A stretch of DNA of 64,000 nt from a bacterium (GTDB taxonomy: Bacteria > Desulfobacterota > Desulfocorpusculales > Desulfocorpusculum): the NCBI GenBank assembly GCA_037481695.1, contig JBBFLE010000013.1, forward strand, positions 1-64,000, written 5' to 3'. The notes under the pieces are model-generated. The model saw only the letters and a program-made list of their open reading frames with translations. It searched no databases and was not told where the DNA came from. A program made the translations under genes and the position numbers. The first letter of the stretch is position 1. The number at the start of each line of letters is the position of its first letter. Shown here piece by piece: positions 28,079 to 36,583 of the stretch.

Positions 28079-29135
28079 GCCTCTGGGAGGTCTGAACTGT
28101 CAGATCCATGGCTCGTATGGCAGACTCAGGATCCAGACTCCCCAGGCCGCAAGCCGGGGTTATGAAGGAATTCCTGAGAATTTCCTTCAAACCCACCCTT
28201 TCTTGAGCCAGGCTTTGGGCCTTCTCTTTCCAGCTCTGGGCCAAGGTTTCTGCTTTGAGCTTCTCCAGATCCTCTCCCCTTGTGGGTACTATGCCCCAAG
28301 CCAAGATCCCTCCCCTGTCCAAGAAATCCATGAGCTCCTGGCTGAAAAGAGCTACTCTATCAAAGTAGGAGTAAGCGTCGAAACTCAAGACTCTAAGCTC
28401 TTTGATGTTCAGCAGGGCTCCCCAGTCAGCATTGGCACAAACATGCACGCCCGGCCAAGCCCCCTCTGCCTCCACGGCCGTCAATATTTCCCGCAGATTT
28501 GCCAGGGCCTCTTGAGGTGCTATGCTGATCAGCGAGGAGCTGCCTAGGTTTCCCAGTGTCGGCTCATCCACGGACAAGATTACAACTCTTGCCAACTGCT
28601 TTAGCTTCCTGGCCTGCCAGCGCGCCTTGAGGCACAAGAGCCTTACCATGGCTTCCCTGACCCTCTCATCATGGTAAGCCCACCTTGATTTGGAGTCCTG
28701 AATCCCCGTAAGCACGCTCAAGGGTCCGCTCACCTGTCCTTTTACAAAGGCCAAAGTCCTGCCCGAGCAAATTACATCCATCAACCGATAAAACCCTGGT
28801 GCCGCCTGGGAGCTCATGACAAAAAGGGATGAATCCAAGTCCTTGTTCCCCTCGGTCACGGCCAAGAACTCTTCATAAAAAAGCAAGAGTTCTCTTTCAA
28901 AATCCTCCCCCTCGTTCTGCACCCACACACGAGAGCCCACCCTCAAGCCTGGCAGGCCCTCGGAGAACTGAAGCAGGAAACTCTCTTGGGGATGCACTGG
29001 CAGCTGAACCCAATGGGGGCTCTGAGGGGTTCTCTTCAAGACCTCATCCAGCGCCTCTTTGTGATCCTGAAAAGGAAGACTCCCAATAAAAAAGGGAAGC
29101 CCCATGGGCCTTGGTTCCTCAAGCTCCAAGCTCAT
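28050..29135 (-). CDS. Short MetE-like (UroD/MetE superfamily) methyltransferase
   Basis: A 361-residue protein equivalent only to the C-terminal catalytic barrel of cobalamin-independent methionine synthase. The zinc site is conserved: His231 and Cys233 in GVHVCANADW and Cys329 in ITPACGLGSL. ILSVDEPTLGNLG also matches the barrel. It lacks the N-terminal methyltetrahydrofolate domain of full MetE (about 750 residues). Short MetE-like proteins elsewhere take methyl groups from corrinoid proteins or other donors; which applies here is unknown. GGAGA precedes the start. It converges on the radical SAM gene. Confidence 0.82.
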   Translation of the reverse strand: MSLELEEPRPMGLPFFIGSLPFQDHKEALDEVLKRTPQSPHWVQLPVHPQESFLLQFSEGLPGLRVGSRVWVQNEGEDFERELLLFYEEFLAVTEGNKDLDSSLFVMSSQAAPGFYRLMDVICSGRTLAFVKGQVSGPLSVLTGIQDSKSRWAYHDERVREAMVRLLCLKARWQARKLKQLARVVILSVDEPTLGNLGSSSLISIAPQEALANLREILTAVEAEGAWPGVHVCANADWGALLNIKELRVLSFDAYSYFDRVALFSQELMDFLDRGGILAWGIVPTRGEDLEKLKAETLAQSWKEKAQSLAQERVGLKEILRNSFITPACGLGSLDPESAIRAMDLTVQTSQRLREEFGIRT

Positions 29136-29636
29136 TGGAATTCTCCAGGATTTATTATGATTTCAAGTCTCAAGAAATTTCCAAAGTCAAAAGAATCGAT
29201 CCATGCAACCTCTCTTGGAACAAACCTAGAGCCTCACCTTTTTAAAACAATGAACTCCCATGGCTTTCTTGGGGCTTACATGGGTGAAAAACCATATTTC
29301 ACCAAGGGTGCATTTTACCCTGAGCCCAACTGCACGCCAAGGTTGGCTGCCTGGATGGGTTGCGGCCATAAGGGCCATGGACCTGCAGTTCCCTTAATCC
29401 GTGAAATGTTTTGGGGGATGAGTACTCACAGGGCCTGCTTGACCCATGTCCAGGCGCAACCCGGCTTTCTGTTTCAGATCCCGAATGCTTTAAACCTGAA
29501 AGAAGATTTTTCCTTGCACATTGAAGATGCTTCTGGCACCATTTGGATGGGGTGAACCTCTGGATGCCGGCTGCAGGCCGAGAAATGGTAAGGCTCTGGC
29601 GGCTTCATGGGGTCGGCTGGATGGGAGGTAAACCAG
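29136..29636. other. Gene-free region
   Basis: About 500 bp between divergently oriented genes. It should contain both promoters; I see no convincing coding frame, RNA gene or strong hairpin. Confidence 0.4.
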
Positions 29637-30173
29637 TTGCCAGATCCAAACTGCCCTTCCAAATCTTCGCCTTTGGGTGCCAGGTGCCCCAGATGCCAGG
29701 AAAAGCTTTCACCTCACGCCATGGAGGGCTTTGCTCTGCAAGTGTGCACCCTGTGTGGAGGTCTCTGGATAGGCCTGGAGGAGTTCAAAGAAGCTCTAAA
29801 AAAGAGGCCCCCAGAATCTTTGGGAAATCACCAGCAAAGAGGAGATACGGCTTTAGCTTTGTGGGAAGAAGGAAAGCTGGCCTGCCCACTTTGCGGCCTG
29901 AGCATGAGCAAAGGGCGCTACGCTTACTCCAGCGACGTGATAATAGATAGATGTGAGCACTGTGGCGGAATCTGGCTGGACAGAGGGGAACTGGCTCGCC
30001 TGAGAGCCTTTGTACACAGGCCAGTTCCTGAAGATAGGCTCCTCATGGCCCAGATGGAGGCCCAGGCACTCAAGAAGAAGGCTCAGGCCAGGGAATTGTC
30101 CCAGGCCCGGGCCACAGGCGCAGGAGCCTCCTTGGGGGAGATCCTTAGAATACTCAAAGAGATTTTTTCTTGA
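29637..30173 (+). CDS. Zinc-ribbon protein with two zf-TFIIB-type modules
   Basis: A 178-residue cytoplasmic protein with two zinc-ribbon modules of the bacterial zf-TFIIB type: ARCPRCQEKL ... VCTLCGGLWIGLEE, and LACPLCGLSM ... DRCEHCGGIWLDRGEL. The C-terminal third is a charged helix (ALKKKAQARELSQARA). The start is TTG at 29637, with GGGAGG 8 bases upstream; an ATG at 29607 is in frame but has no ribosome site. The role is unknown. It precedes the acyl-CoA ligase gene by 72 bp on the same strand. Confidence 0.78.
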   Translation: MPDPNCPSKSSPLGARCPRCQEKLSPHAMEGFALQVCTLCGGLWIGLEEFKEALKKRPPESLGNHQQRGDTALALWEEGKLACPLCGLSMSKGRYAYSSDVIIDRCEHCGGIWLDRGELARLRAFVHRPVPEDRLLMAQMEAQALKKKAQARELSQARATGAGASLGEILRILKEIFS

Positions 30174-30245
30174 GGCCGGGCAGGAAACCCTTGTTGTCCT
30201 CAATCCTCGCGGGATTTTGTGGTCTTCTCACAAGGGAGGTGATCC

Positions 30246-31982
30246 ATGGCCAAGAACTTTTCTTTCTGGCCAAAAGGTTGGCCCACCAGTCTCAATTATC
30301 CTGAGCTGCCAGTACAGGCCATATTGGAGAACACAGCAAGAAGGGTTCCAGATCGCATAGCCATTATCTTTTCGGGCCTGGAGCTGACCTATGGAGAACT
30401 GCTGGATCTTTCCAAGAGGTTTTCCTCTGCCCTTTTTCACTTGGGTGTAAGAAAGGCAGACAGGGTGGCCATCCACCTGCCCAACTGCCCGCAATTCGCT
30501 GTGGCTTACTACGCTCTGTTGAGGATAGGGGCGGTATTTACCCCCTTGAGTCCTCTTCTGTCCCCAAGAGAGGCCCATCACCAGCTTTCAGATTCAGGTG
30601 CCGAGACTCTCATCTCCCTGGATCTGCTCTTTTCAAACATAAGACCCGTTCTGGCAGATACGGCTGTAAAGAGGATCATCACCACCAGTCTGGCGGATTG
30701 TTTTTCAGCCCTGAACGCCCCTCTGAAGCCCATAGGGAAGATAGTCGTGCCTGACACCCTGGACATGGTGAGTTTGCTCAGGGAGCATCCAGAAGAGCCC
30801 CCGGAGGTTGAGATCAACCCCCGGGAGGATCTGGCCCATCTGGCTTATACTGGAGGCACTACAGGACTGCCCAAGGCAGCCATGCTTACCCATTTCAATG
30901 TGGTATGCAATGTACTTCAGGTCTCCCACTGGTTTAGCGGCTCAGAACCAGTGGTGGAACAAGGCCTGATAAAGAGTAGACCCCCGCAGGGGGCAATTCA
31001 ATCCATGCCAAAGACCATCCAGCCGGATCAGGAGACAGCACTGGTGGTGGTTCCCTGGTTTCATGCCATGGGGGTCGTGGGTTATCTGAACAACCAGGTA
31101 TACAGTGGAAATACCATGGTGGTCTTCCCCCGATTCGATGCCACAGAGTATCTTAAGGCTGTGCGGAAATATGGAGCTACCATGCTGGGTGGTGCGCCTC
31201 AGCTCTACATTCCCTTGGTGAATCATCCAGATTTCCTAAAACAGGATCTTTCCACCATAAAGTTGGCAGCTTCCGGCGCTGCACCTCTGGCGCGTTCGGT
31301 GCTGGATCGAATGATGGATGCTTTCTCTGGAGTGGTTGCCGAAGGCTACGGTCTGACCGAGTGTACCATGTGTGCTGCTTTCAACCCTCCTTCTCGAGAG
31401 CTCGTGAGGGCTGGCAGCGTGGGATTGCCCCTTTTCGACACAGAGGTCAAGATAGTAGATCTGGTGACAGGACAGGAGCTCCCCCCCAACCAAGACGGCG
31501 AGATCTGTATAAAAGGGCCTCAGGTGATGAAGGGTTACTGGAATAAGCCTCAGGAGACAGAAAAGACAATTGTGGATGGATGGCTCCTCACAGGAGATAT
31601 AGGCCATCTGGATCAGGACGGATTCCTTTACATAACAGACAGAAAGAAAGATATGATCATATACAAGGGTTACAATGTCTATCCGAGGGAGTTGGAGGAA
31701 GTGCTCTTTACACACCCGGCAGTGGAGCAATGTGCGGTTGTGGGCAGAGAGGATGTGGAATTGGGGGAGGTTCCCGTGGCCTTTGTAAAACTGAGGATGG
31801 GGGCTCAAGCCACCCCAGAGGAGATCATGGAACATGTGAATCAGCAGGTGGCCAGGTATAAAAGGATTCGGGAAGTTGTGTTCATGGAGCAGATCCCGGT
31901 GAGCGCTGCCGGAAAAGTGCTAAAAAAAGAGCTGCGAGAGTTATTGAGACAAAAGGAGCAGAAGGAGCCTTCTAGGAAATGA
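30246..31982 (+). CDS. Long-chain fatty-acid-CoA ligase family (AMP-binding)
   Basis: A 578-residue adenylate-forming enzyme converting a carboxylate, CoA and ATP to acyl-CoA. The P-loop-like motif is LAYTGGTTGLPKAAMLTH, the A5 motif EGYGLTEC, and the A8 hinge region LLTGDIGHLDQDGFLYITDRKKDMI. The lysine-bearing C-terminus reads AAGKVLKKEL. This matches FadD/acyl-CoA synthetase family I proteins; the chain length cannot be judged. GGAGGTGATCC precedes the start. Its stop overlaps the next gene's ATG, so an operon with the membrane protein and M48 peptidase genes is likely. Confidence 0.92.
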   Translation: MAKNFSFWPKGWPTSLNYPELPVQAILENTARRVPDRIAIIFSGLELTYGELLDLSKRFSSALFHLGVRKADRVAIHLPNCPQFAVAYYALLRIGAVFTPLSPLLSPREAHHQLSDSGAETLISLDLLFSNIRPVLADTAVKRIITTSLADCFSALNAPLKPIGKIVVPDTLDMVSLLREHPEEPPEVEINPREDLAHLAYTGGTTGLPKAAMLTHFNVVCNVLQVSHWFSGSEPVVEQGLIKSRPPQGAIQSMPKTIQPDQETALVVVPWFHAMGVVGYLNNQVYSGNTMVVFPRFDATEYLKAVRKYGATMLGGAPQLYIPLVNHPDFLKQDLSTIKLAASGAAPLARSVLDRMMDAFSGVVAEGYGLTECTMCAAFNPPSRELVRAGSVGLPLFDTEVKIVDLVTGQELPPNQDGEICIKGPQVMKGYWNKPQETEKTIVDGWLLTGDIGHLDQDGFLYITDRKKDMIIYKGYNVYPRELEEVLFTHPAVEQCAVVGREDVELGEVPVAFVKLRMGAQATPEEIMEHVNQQVARYKRIREVVFMEQIPVSAAGKVLKKELRELLRQKEQKEPSRK

Positions 31983-32974
31983 ATCCCCAGGCAAGTCCCA
32001 TAAAGGAGTCATCAGCAGAAGCCCCCTCCAAATCCAAGAGCACTTGGGGAGGAGGCGGGTGGACCGCTTTTTGTTTGCTTCTCCTGGTAGTATTGGTCGG
32101 ATTGGGAATGATCCTTTATCTATGGGAGGACATAGGCCGTCGTATGAGCCAGCCCTTTCTGGAGGAGGAAAGGGCCAGATGCGAAGCCAGGCTTGCCTCC
32201 ATGCAACGCAAGATTCCCCACCCAGCCCAGCCCGCCACAGCAGGATCCCCACCTGAGGAGGTGAGACGTTGGACCGAGCTGACAGGCTCATTTCCTCAGT
32301 GGCCCGAGGATCTGTTGGAACCAGGAAGCTGCACAGAAGTGGAGGAAGACTTCAGGGCTCTTTGCCAGGAGCTGGACAGAAAGCCTTACCTTCAAGGCAG
32401 ACTTCCCACAGGTGGAAGCTATGCATTTTTTTCCGGTATGGCCAGACGGCTATCAGCCCATCCTCCTGTGGCCTCAGGGGAAATGCGTTTGCCAGAAGCT
32501 GTTGTGGCCAATGTTTTTCATCTCTTCAGAGTGCTTGGCAGGGAGCCCCTGGGGATTCTCAACCGCATCCTGGCCCAGGAGCAGGCCCTGGCTGAACCTG
32601 CGGCCATAGTGGTTTACAGATGGCTTGCAGCTCAGGAAAAGTGCTGGAAGGAGAACTCCGTTGCGCCCAACTCGGCCTTGGAGGATTATGCAGCGTTTTT
32701 CTTGAACACCCTGGGAGGACAAGGATACCTGAGAAGGCGCCCTCCGAAACTGGCGGCTCTGGCAGGATTTTACTCCTTGGTGATTCTGGAAAAGGCGATC
32801 TCCTCCGGAAGAAATCCTCATGGCCTGGACCTGAGGCCTCACATAGTTTTCTACCGCGAACTCATCAGAAGTCAGGAGCTTGTGTTCAAGGAAAGGTACT
32901 TGGAGACCCTGTCCAAGATGGAGACTCGCTGGAAGGATTTCTCCCATACCGAATCAGGGTCCGGCCGTCCTTGA
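31979..32974 (+). CDS. Single-pass membrane protein, unknown
   Basis: A 331-residue protein. A short Ser/Pro/Lys-rich cytoplasmic N-terminus precedes one membrane helix (AFCLLLLVVLVGLGMILYLW, about residues 29-48). A 280-residue domain follows, likely outside the cytoplasm: mostly helical, with GEMRLPEAVVANVFHLFRVL and EDYAAFFLNTLGGQGYLRRR. I do not recognise the family. It overlaps the acyl-CoA ligase gene by 4 bp and is followed by the M48 peptidase gene after 44 bp, which suggests a shared envelope-related task. Confidence 0.7.
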   Translation: MNPQASPIKESSAEAPSKSKSTWGGGGWTAFCLLLLVVLVGLGMILYLWEDIGRRMSQPFLEEERARCEARLASMQRKIPHPAQPATAGSPPEEVRRWTELTGSFPQWPEDLLEPGSCTEVEEDFRALCQELDRKPYLQGRLPTGGSYAFFSGMARRLSAHPPVASGEMRLPEAVVANVFHLFRVLGREPLGILNRILAQEQALAEPAAIVVYRWLAAQEKCWKENSVAPNSALEDYAAFFLNTLGGQGYLRRRPPKLAALAGFYSLVILEKAISSGRNPHGLDLRPHIVFYRELIRSQELVFKERYLETLSKMETRWKDFSHTESGSGRP

Positions 32975-33018
32975 GAAGTGCCAGTCTTGCTTAAAACCTT
33001 CGGGAAGCTAATCATACC

Positions 33019-34872
33019 ATGTACAGCAATGTGATAGTGGCTCTGGCCGTGATCCTCATGTGGGAACTCCTGCCCAGCTCCACCGGGGGGGCCGGGCTAG
33101 AATTCCTTGAAAGAATCGAGCTTACCTCAGGGCTAATCTTTTTTTACATAATCCTTGTGCGAACGGCTTTTATCCATTGGAAGAAAAGACGCAGGCCAAG
33201 CCTCGAGTCTCATGCCTTCCAGCTCTTCCATGCTTCCTTTGTGCAACGCTTTGTCATATGCGGTGCCATTTTCTATGGTCTGATCCTGTATTGGTTGGGC
33301 TGGAAAACCAGTCTTGAAAAGCTTCCCATGGGAGGCAGCGATCTTCTGCTGAGCCTCCTGGGCATCTTGCCATTTCTGTTGATTCTCTTGGGTGTTTGGG
33401 CAGCCTGCTTCCCTGGTGGCAGGCCCGGCCTTTGGAAAATGAGTTCATATCTTTGGGACCAAGCCCTTCTTTTCTTGCCAGTATTGGTACCATGGACGGT
33501 CATACTGGCCATCATGGACCTCATCAGGCTATTGGCCCCTGGGCTGGAAAGAAAACTGCAGGAAGATAGCCTTTGGGGTTTGGGGGTTTTTGCAGTGCTC
33601 CTTCTGGTGTTGGCCTGGGGCTTTCCTACTTTGGTCATCAGGCTTTGGAAATGCTCCCCCATGCCTGTGGGCAAGCTGAGGGAGTTCCTGGAAGATTTCT
33701 TTCAAAGGCAGGGGTTCCGATACAAAGGGATATTCCTCTGGAACCTCCTTCAGGGCTCCACGGCAACCGCAGGGATAATGGGAATTTTCCCTAGCTCCAG
33801 GTATGTACTGATCACACCTTCCTTGTTGAGCCTCTTGGAACCACAGGAGCTGGAAGCTGTCATGGCGCACGAGATAGGTCATGTACGTCATCTGCACATG
33901 GTCTTTTATCTGGCCTTCATGATGGGCCTCACCCTGATTCTGGATCTGTGTTTGAGGGCGGCGCCGTGGGCTTTGGGAGGCGGATTCCTGATGCTTGAGG
34001 CTGCCGGGCTCCCCATAGATGGGTGGTGGGAAAAAAGCTGGCTGGATTCCTCCAGCGTGAGACTTGCAGCATCCCTTTTTTTTGTTGCAATGGCAGTGTT
34101 CTACCTTCGCTTCGGCTTCGGCCTGTTTTCCAGAAACTTCGAAAGACAGGCGGATCTTCACGCCTTGGAGATACAAGGAAACGCTCTACCCCTCATAAGA
34201 TCTTTGGAAAAGATAGGGGGATTCCACCCCTTGATACGCTCACTGCCCAACTGGCACCATTACAGCATCCAGGAAAGAGTTTACTTCCTGTCCAAGTGTC
34301 AGCAATTCCCGGCTGAGGTATCACGCCACCACAGGAAAGTAATGAGGCTTGTGGGAGGGTATCTGTTCGTGCTGCTTGTGCTTCTGGCCTTGGTCATAGG
34401 ATGGAGATCCTTTCACTGGGACAGATATCTAAGCCTCAGGTTCCAGACCACGCTCACCAGTAGAATGCTGCAGAAGGATCCCGTGAATCCAGCCCTGTTT
34501 TTCATTGCCGGCACCCTTGCCATGGAAACAGGAGATCTGGCCCGCGCACAAGAGTTTTTGCAAAAATCCTTGGAACTGCAGCCCCATAATCCAGAGGCAC
34601 TCAACAATCTGGCCTGGCTGTACGCCACAGCCCAAGACCACAGGTTCAAGGATCCTCAAAAAGCCTTGAGCCTGGCCTTGGAAGCTGCCAGGCTAAAGCC
34701 CCAGGAAGCTTATATCCTGGATACCTTGGCCGAGGCCTATTTTCAAAACGGCTATTTTAAAGAGGCAGTGGAGGCAGCACAAAAGGCTTTTTCCTTGGGA
34801 GGACATGCCTCGGAGCATTACAGGCGCCAGCTGGAGAGATTTCAGAGAAGTTTGTTGCCTGAGGGCCCCTGA
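33019..34872 (+). CDS. Polytopic M48 metallopeptidase with C-terminal TPRs
   Basis: A 617-residue integral membrane protease. Several N-terminal helices (about 5-20, 37-52, 78-95, 108-130, 150-172, 186-208) precede the catalytic motif VMAHEIGHVRHLH (His284, Glu285, His288). More helices follow, with the third-ligand region FERQADLHALEIQG. After a last helix (LFVLLVLLALVIGW, about 457-470) come three TPR units, such as NPALFFIAGTLAMETGDLAR and NPEALNNLAWLYATAQDHRF. It resembles HtpX/Ste24-like proteases with an added TPR domain. No strong ribosome site is seen. It may process envelope or lipid-linked proteins; this is inference. Confidence 0.87.
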   Translation: MYSNVIVALAVILMWELLPSSTGGAGLEFLERIELTSGLIFFYIILVRTAFIHWKKRRRPSLESHAFQLFHASFVQRFVICGAIFYGLILYWLGWKTSLEKLPMGGSDLLLSLLGILPFLLILLGVWAACFPGGRPGLWKMSSYLWDQALLFLPVLVPWTVILAIMDLIRLLAPGLERKLQEDSLWGLGVFAVLLLVLAWGFPTLVIRLWKCSPMPVGKLREFLEDFFQRQGFRYKGIFLWNLLQGSTATAGIMGIFPSSRYVLITPSLLSLLEPQELEAVMAHEIGHVRHLHMVFYLAFMMGLTLILDLCLRAAPWALGGGFLMLEAAGLPIDGWWEKSWLDSSSVRLAASLFFVAMAVFYLRFGFGLFSRNFERQADLHALEIQGNALPLIRSLEKIGGFHPLIRSLPNWHHYSIQERVYFLSKCQQFPAEVSRHHRKVMRLVGGYLFVLLVLLALVIGWRSFHWDRYLSLRFQTTLTSRMLQKDPVNPALFFIAGTLAMETGDLARAQEFLQKSLELQPHNPEALNNLAWLYATAQDHRFKDPQKALSLALEAARLKPQEAYILDTLAEAYFQNGYFKEAVEAAQKAFSLGGHASEHYRRQLERFQRSLLPEGP

Positions 34873-35157
34873 GGGGGTAAAATCCCGAAGTTGTAACATC
34901 TATGGGACAAGCAAACAGATGCAGCAAGGCTTTGCGCCCAAGGCCCAGGAATCCATTGATGAAATGACCTGGATCTGGAGTCATGTTTCGGGATGGGGCA
35001 ACCAGGAGCTGGCCATGTCTGAAGTTTTCTTCTCAGAGGGCTTTGTGGGCCACCATGGAGGAGGCAGGGAGCTTCCATGGCAGCATTTAACTTTGGCATG
35101 AGTCTTTGGTGGATTTGCCGGTAGATCTTCCGGCATGTGAGCTTAGGAGGGAACAAC

Positions 35158-36168
35158 TTGTCAGGAAAGTGGTCACTGGAGAGCATAATGGAGGCGGCTC
35201 GTGGGTTTCAGGTGAGTCGTTTGATTCTGACGGCCGCGGAGTTGAATTTGTTTCCCCTTCTGGGAGGGGATCCCAGAGGGGCCCAAGAGGTAGCCCAAGG
35301 CCTTGGTTTGGACGGGCGTGCCACAGAGATCTTCCTGGATGCCCTGGCAGCTTTGGGATTACTGGAGAAGAGCGGAGGAAAATATCGCATTTCAGAGGGC
35401 CTGGGCTCAGTCCTTGCCGGAGACTCAGAGCAAAACGTGATGCCTCTGCTCAGGCACATGGCAACGCTTTGGAGGAGATGGGGGTCACTCAATGAGGTCT
35501 TGAGAACAGGTATGCCTCCTGAAACAGATTCCTGGGAGGCAAGACCCAAGGAGGAGAGGGAGGCCTTCATAGGGGCCATGCACGTCATAGGCAAACAGAT
35601 GGCTCCGGAGTTGATAGGCGCCATATCCTTGGATGGAGTAAGAAGCATCCTGGATGTAGGAGGCGCTTCGGGTACATATGCCATAGCATTCCTGGAAAGC
35701 AAGAAAGATCTTAGGGTCACGCTTCTGGATCTACCTTCGGTCATTCCCCTGGCCAGGAAGCGTCTGGAAGAAAAAAAGCTTTTGGAAAGAGTGGAATTGG
35801 TGGCAGCCGATTTCGAAAAGGACTCCCTTCCACCAGGCCACGACATGGCCTTTTTGTCGGCCATAGTACATCAAAATGACAGAGTCCAAAACAGGCTCCT
35901 TTTCTCCAAAATCAGACAGGCCCTCAACCCTGGAGGCAGACTTGTGATAAGAGATCATGTCATGGATCCTTCCAGAACCAGACCTACTGCCGGGGCACTT
36001 TTTGCGGTGAATATGCTGGTATCCACCCGAGGCGGAACCACATACACTTTCCAGGAACTGAAAGAGGACTTGGAATCAGCCGGTTTCCAACATGTACGAT
36101 GGACCCGCGTGGGCGAAAAGATGGACTCCCTTGTGGAGGCAGTACGAATGGGCGATGAGCTCCCATGA
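35158..36168 (+). CDS. SAM-dependent O-methyltransferase family protein
   Basis: A 336-residue methyltransferase of the plant/bacterial O-methyltransferase type. A winged-helix dimerisation domain (residues about 1-90: LTAAELNLFPLLG, GLDGRATEIFLDALAALGLL) precedes a Rossmann domain with motif I SILDVGGASGTYAIAFL. Later VTLLDLPSVIPLAR and GGRLVIRDHVMDP fit the same family. Such enzymes methylate hydroxyl groups of small aromatics or quinone-like compounds; the substrate is unknown. The start is TTG at 35158, with AGGAGGG 6 bases before it. It overlaps the PilZ gene by 4 bp (ATGA). Confidence 0.88.
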   Translation: MSGKWSLESIMEAARGFQVSRLILTAAELNLFPLLGGDPRGAQEVAQGLGLDGRATEIFLDALAALGLLEKSGGKYRISEGLGSVLAGDSEQNVMPLLRHMATLWRRWGSLNEVLRTGMPPETDSWEARPKEEREAFIGAMHVIGKQMAPELIGAISLDGVRSILDVGGASGTYAIAFLESKKDLRVTLLDLPSVIPLARKRLEEKKLLERVELVAADFEKDSLPPGHDMAFLSAIVHQNDRVQNRLLFSKIRQALNPGGRLVIRDHVMDPSRTRPTAGALFAVNMLVSTRGGTTYTFQELKEDLESAGFQHVRWTRVGEKMDSLVEAVRMGDELP

Positions 36169-36581
36169 TCGGATTTGCCCAGGACACCAGAAGGTTTCCC
36201 CGTTACCGGGTGGCCTTGCCCATGCGTTTTAGCCTCATCAGCGGGGAAGACCGCCGCAGGGTGTCGCGTTTTTACCGCACCACTGTGAGAGATCTGGGCC
36301 TGGGCGGAGTATCAATAGTGACCCCGGTGCTGAAGCTAGACGGCATACATTTTTTTTATAACTCCATACCTACGGTGCGAAACCAAATCATGATGCAGAT
36401 ATACCTTCGCAAAGAAGATCTCCCTCTGGTTGCATTGGGATACGCTGCTCAGGGCAGAGTCGTGAGGATAAAGGACAGAAAGGCATACCTGGTGGGCATC
36501 AATTTTCTCCAGATCAACGAGGTCCAGGGCCAGAGACTCAGAGGATTTCTCCTGCAGTTGGAAAAGGGAAGCCGCCCTTAG
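36165..36581 (+). CDS. PilZ-domain protein
   Basis: A 138-residue protein with the c-di-GMP-binding PilZ signature: RRFPRYRVALPMRF (RxxxR-type N-terminus) and VRDLGLGGVSIVTP (D/NxSxxG-like: DLGLGG). A short insert contains HFFYNSIPT. It is probably a single-domain adaptor. It is translationally coupled to the methyltransferase gene and ends 2 bp from the converging acyl-CoA synthetase gene. Confidence 0.82.
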   Translation: MIGFAQDTRRFPRYRVALPMRFSLISGEDRRRVSRFYRTTVRDLGLGGVSIVTPVLKLDGIHFFYNSIPTVRNQIMMQIYLRKEDLPLVALGYAAQGRVVRIKDRKAYLVGINFLQINEVQGQRLRGFLLQLEKGSRP

Positions 36582-36583
36582 GC

